Shown piece by piece: positions 63,805 to 64,000 of a stretch of 64,000 bases of DNA. The DNA is from Paenibacillus sp. yr247. GTDB lineage: Bacteria > Bacillota > Bacilli > Paenibacillales > NBRC-103111. The DNA lies in contig NZ_FNIF01000010.1 of assembly GCF_900103825.1 (NCBI RefSeq), positions 108,745-172,744 of the forward strand. Direction: 5' to 3'. Positions within the stretch are counted from its first letter, which is position 1; each line of letters opens with the position of its first letter. Below the pieces are notes generated by a model, which was given only the letters and a program-made list of their open reading frames with translations, was not told where the DNA came from and ran no database searches. Made by a program: the position numbers and the translations under genes.

Positions 63805-64000
63805 TTAATCATTCAATTTCAATATTCGCTTCAAATTTACTGCAAATATTGCAATGGCTGCTTGTATCTCCATGCCGATTAGACCCGAGGATGCCGCTAC
63901 ATCCAACCCGTGCCTATGTTTTAATTCACTATTTTTCGCTTCTATCTTGTAACGTTGCTTCGACTTTTCTCTAAAGTCATCACTTTCTTGAAACGTTGCT
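63805..64000 (-). CDS. IS1182-family transposase, C-terminal end (cut by the window)
   Basis: 65 codons of a transposase C-terminus: REKSKQRYKIEAKNSELKHR, HGLDVAASSGLIGMEIQAAI and AIFAVNLKRILKLND, the pattern of IS1182/IS4-like DDE enzymes, where the Glu of the catalytic triad lies in the ..RYKIEAKN.. region. The rest is outside the window, so intactness cannot be judged. Confidence 0.85.
   Translation of the reverse strand, partial: ATFQESDDFREKSKQRYKIEAKNSELKHRHGLDVAASSGLIGMEIQAAIAIFAVNLKRILKLND

Larger units (their letters stand above)
63681..64000 (-). mobile_element. IS1182-family insertion sequence, left part
   Basis: The terminus begins CCACTGAAGAACTCACTG at 63681, inside madL, and the element includes a terminator and the C-terminal end of an IS1182-type transposase. 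It continues beyond the window. Its end resembles the TIR of the MITE at 59169. Confidence 0.75.

Noticed and set aside
1..64000. tRNA, rRNA, CRISPR arrays, riboswitches or prophage genes
   Set aside because: None was recognised by eye; covariance-model searches could not be run.

Overview
The window looks like chromosomal DNA of a Paenibacillus-type Firmicute (Paenibacillaceae). The basis is indirect: strong AGGAGG ribosome sites, three LplB/LplC/LplA- or MalFG-type sugar importers each with its own YesM/YesN or AraC-type regulator, a surface subtilase with three SLH domains, and a GH81 glucanase with repeated F5/8C and DUF1533-like modules. No rRNA, tRNA or CRISPR array was recognised.

Layout. 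1-3.2 kb: an amino-acid permease cut by the window edge, a YitT-like protein and a class V aminotransferase, divergent from a Crp/Fnr regulator; an IS6 remnant follows. 3.6-31 kb: a 27-kb block entirely on the minus strand. In transcription order it holds a glyoxylate/hydroxypyruvate reductase, two paralogous glycosidase-like proteins, an amidohydrolase with a small Rieske protein, an ABC importer, a membrane AraC regulator, an FAH-family hydrolase, malate synthase G, malic enzyme, a YciI protein and glycerate kinase. A second importer with its two-component system, a decayed glycosidase, a PhyH-type dioxygenase and an enolase-superfamily dehydratase complete the block. My reading is a catabolic island that imports a saccharide-like compound and funnels carbon through glyoxylate and glycerate. 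The substrate cannot be read from the sequence. An upstream block of about 150 bp is duplicated in front of two of its transcription units.

31-33.6 kb: small proteins, a frameshifted Tyr-rich protein and a MarR regulator. 33.9-41.6 kb: two subtilisin-family secreted proteins; the downstream one has an intact triad and SLH anchors, while the upstream one has lost the catalytic Ser and the oxyanion Asn. Its upstream region has two direct repeats, each carrying the same promoter module that also precedes the MarR gene. 42-48.4 kb: a third importer with its two-component system, followed by a frameshifted SCP2-like remnant. 49-54.9 kb: a 1979-residue GH81 laminarinase-type enzyme with a cre-like palindrome upstream.

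55-62.2 kb: MFS transporters, an intact and a truncated SDR, two TetR regulators with candidate palindromic operators, an isochorismatase-family hydrolase and a MITE-like element. 62.7-64 kb: madM, preceded by a madL gene whose 5' part is displaced by an IS1182-like element that runs off the window.

All family assignments are by eye from translated sequence; no database search was run.
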